A stretch of 5,412 bases of DNA from Nitrososphaerota archaeon (GTDB taxonomy: Archaea > Thermoproteota > Nitrososphaeria > Nitrososphaerales > CADDZS01), in NCBI GenBank assembly GCA_013288145.1, contig JABDCJ010000087.1, positions 1 to 5,412 of the forward strand. Reading direction: 5' to 3'. The notes under the pieces are model-generated. The model did not search any database. It was not told the origin of the DNA and saw only the letters and a list, made by a program, of their open reading frames with translations. Shown piece after piece: positions 5,121 to 5,412 of the stretch. Made by a program: the position numbers and the translations under genes. How positions within the stretch are numbered: position 1 is the first letter of the stretch; each line of letters opens with the position of its first letter.

Positions 5121-5412
5121 ACCTCGAAACTTCCCTTACTATTGCGGCAAAGGAGCTGAAAGTGATCCGCAGAAAGAAGAGTATCATCTACTCTATCATT
5201 TTCCTCCCCTTATTGCTCGCAGCCAGCTTCTCACTTGTTGTCAAGAGCCAAGTAGCTTCATCCTCAAATTATGCACTAGGTTTTGACTCGCTCACTTACT
5301 TCTTCGTTGTTTTATCCGCCATACTGCCCGCTTCGATTGCTGCGTACAGTATAGTGGGCGAAAAGGTAGAGAAGAGCTTGGAGCCGTTGCTTGCGACCCC
5401 CACGACCGATGG
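5117..5412 (+). CDS. ABC-2 type permease, N-terminal part (NatB-like), cut by the window end
   Basis: Membrane partner of the ATPase just upstream; the first 98 codons are present and the frame stays open to the window end. A short N-terminus with a basic patch (KELKVIRRKKS, 12-22) leads into a first hydrophobic helix (about 23-42, SIIYSIIFLPLLLAASFSLV). A second helix (about 61-80) is followed by VGEKVEKSLEPLLATPTTD (80-98). That stretch is the diagnostic cytoplasmic motif of ABC-2 permeases of the NatB/ABC2_membrane_3 kind (GEK-E-x-x-LEpLLatP). It differs in arrangement from the first permease in the window, which has the REIGWLRR version in a DrrB-like layout, so the two exporters are not simple duplicates. 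The start is GTG, overlapping the ATPase stop as GTGA, with a good SD. Substrate unknown. Confidence 0.9.
   Translation, partial: MNLETSLTIAAKELKVIRRKKSIIYSIIFLPLLLAASFSLVVKSQVASSSNYALGFDSLTYFFVVLSAILPASIAAYSIVGEKVEKSLEPLLATPTTD

Overview
The window looks like archaeal chromosome of moderate GC, but this is inferred from style and not proven. Genes inside transcription units carry clear Shine-Dalgarno sequences (310-316, 3334-3339 on the minus strand, 5102-5108). The two genes nearest the divergent promoter region carry none. Starts are nearly all TTG or GTG. The divergent promoter region holds a TATA-like box rather than an obvious bacterial -35/-10 pair. The proteins resemble families common in Thermoproteota/Nitrososphaeria-type archaea and also in some bacteria. 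There is no rRNA, tRNA, CRISPR array, transposase or phage gene.

Layout. (1) Positions 1-1109, plus strand: the 3' end of an ABC ATPase and a complete six-helix ABC-2 permease. They overlap by a TTGA stop/start, giving a DrrA/DrrB-like two-gene exporter. (2) Positions 1110-1335: a convergent intergenic gap with a long imperfect inverted repeat (1179-1204 against 1296-1321) that encloses a perfect small hairpin. This is the best candidate here for an undescribed structured RNA, a terminator or a small MITE-like element. (3) Positions 1336-3972, minus strand, transcribed right to left: a 219-residue multi-pass membrane protein, a 134-residue winged-helix regulator of the HTH_34 type overlapping it by 11 bases, and a 522-residue GT39/ArnT-like membrane glycosyltransferase 14 bases further on. 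(4) Positions 3973 to about 4181: a divergent control region with a TATA-like box readable on both strands, a 16-base palindrome and a possible small gene. (5) Positions 4182-5412, plus strand: a complete ABC ATPase and the first 98 codons of its ABC-2 permease, overlapping by GTGA.

How the parts may work together. Two ABC-2 type exporters flank a membrane-protein/regulator/glycosyltransferase operon. The regulator gene faces the second exporter across a shared promoter region that contains a strong operator-like palindrome. The simplest hypothesis is that the winged-helix protein controls the divergent exporter, its own operon, or both. The exported substrates cannot be read from the sequence.
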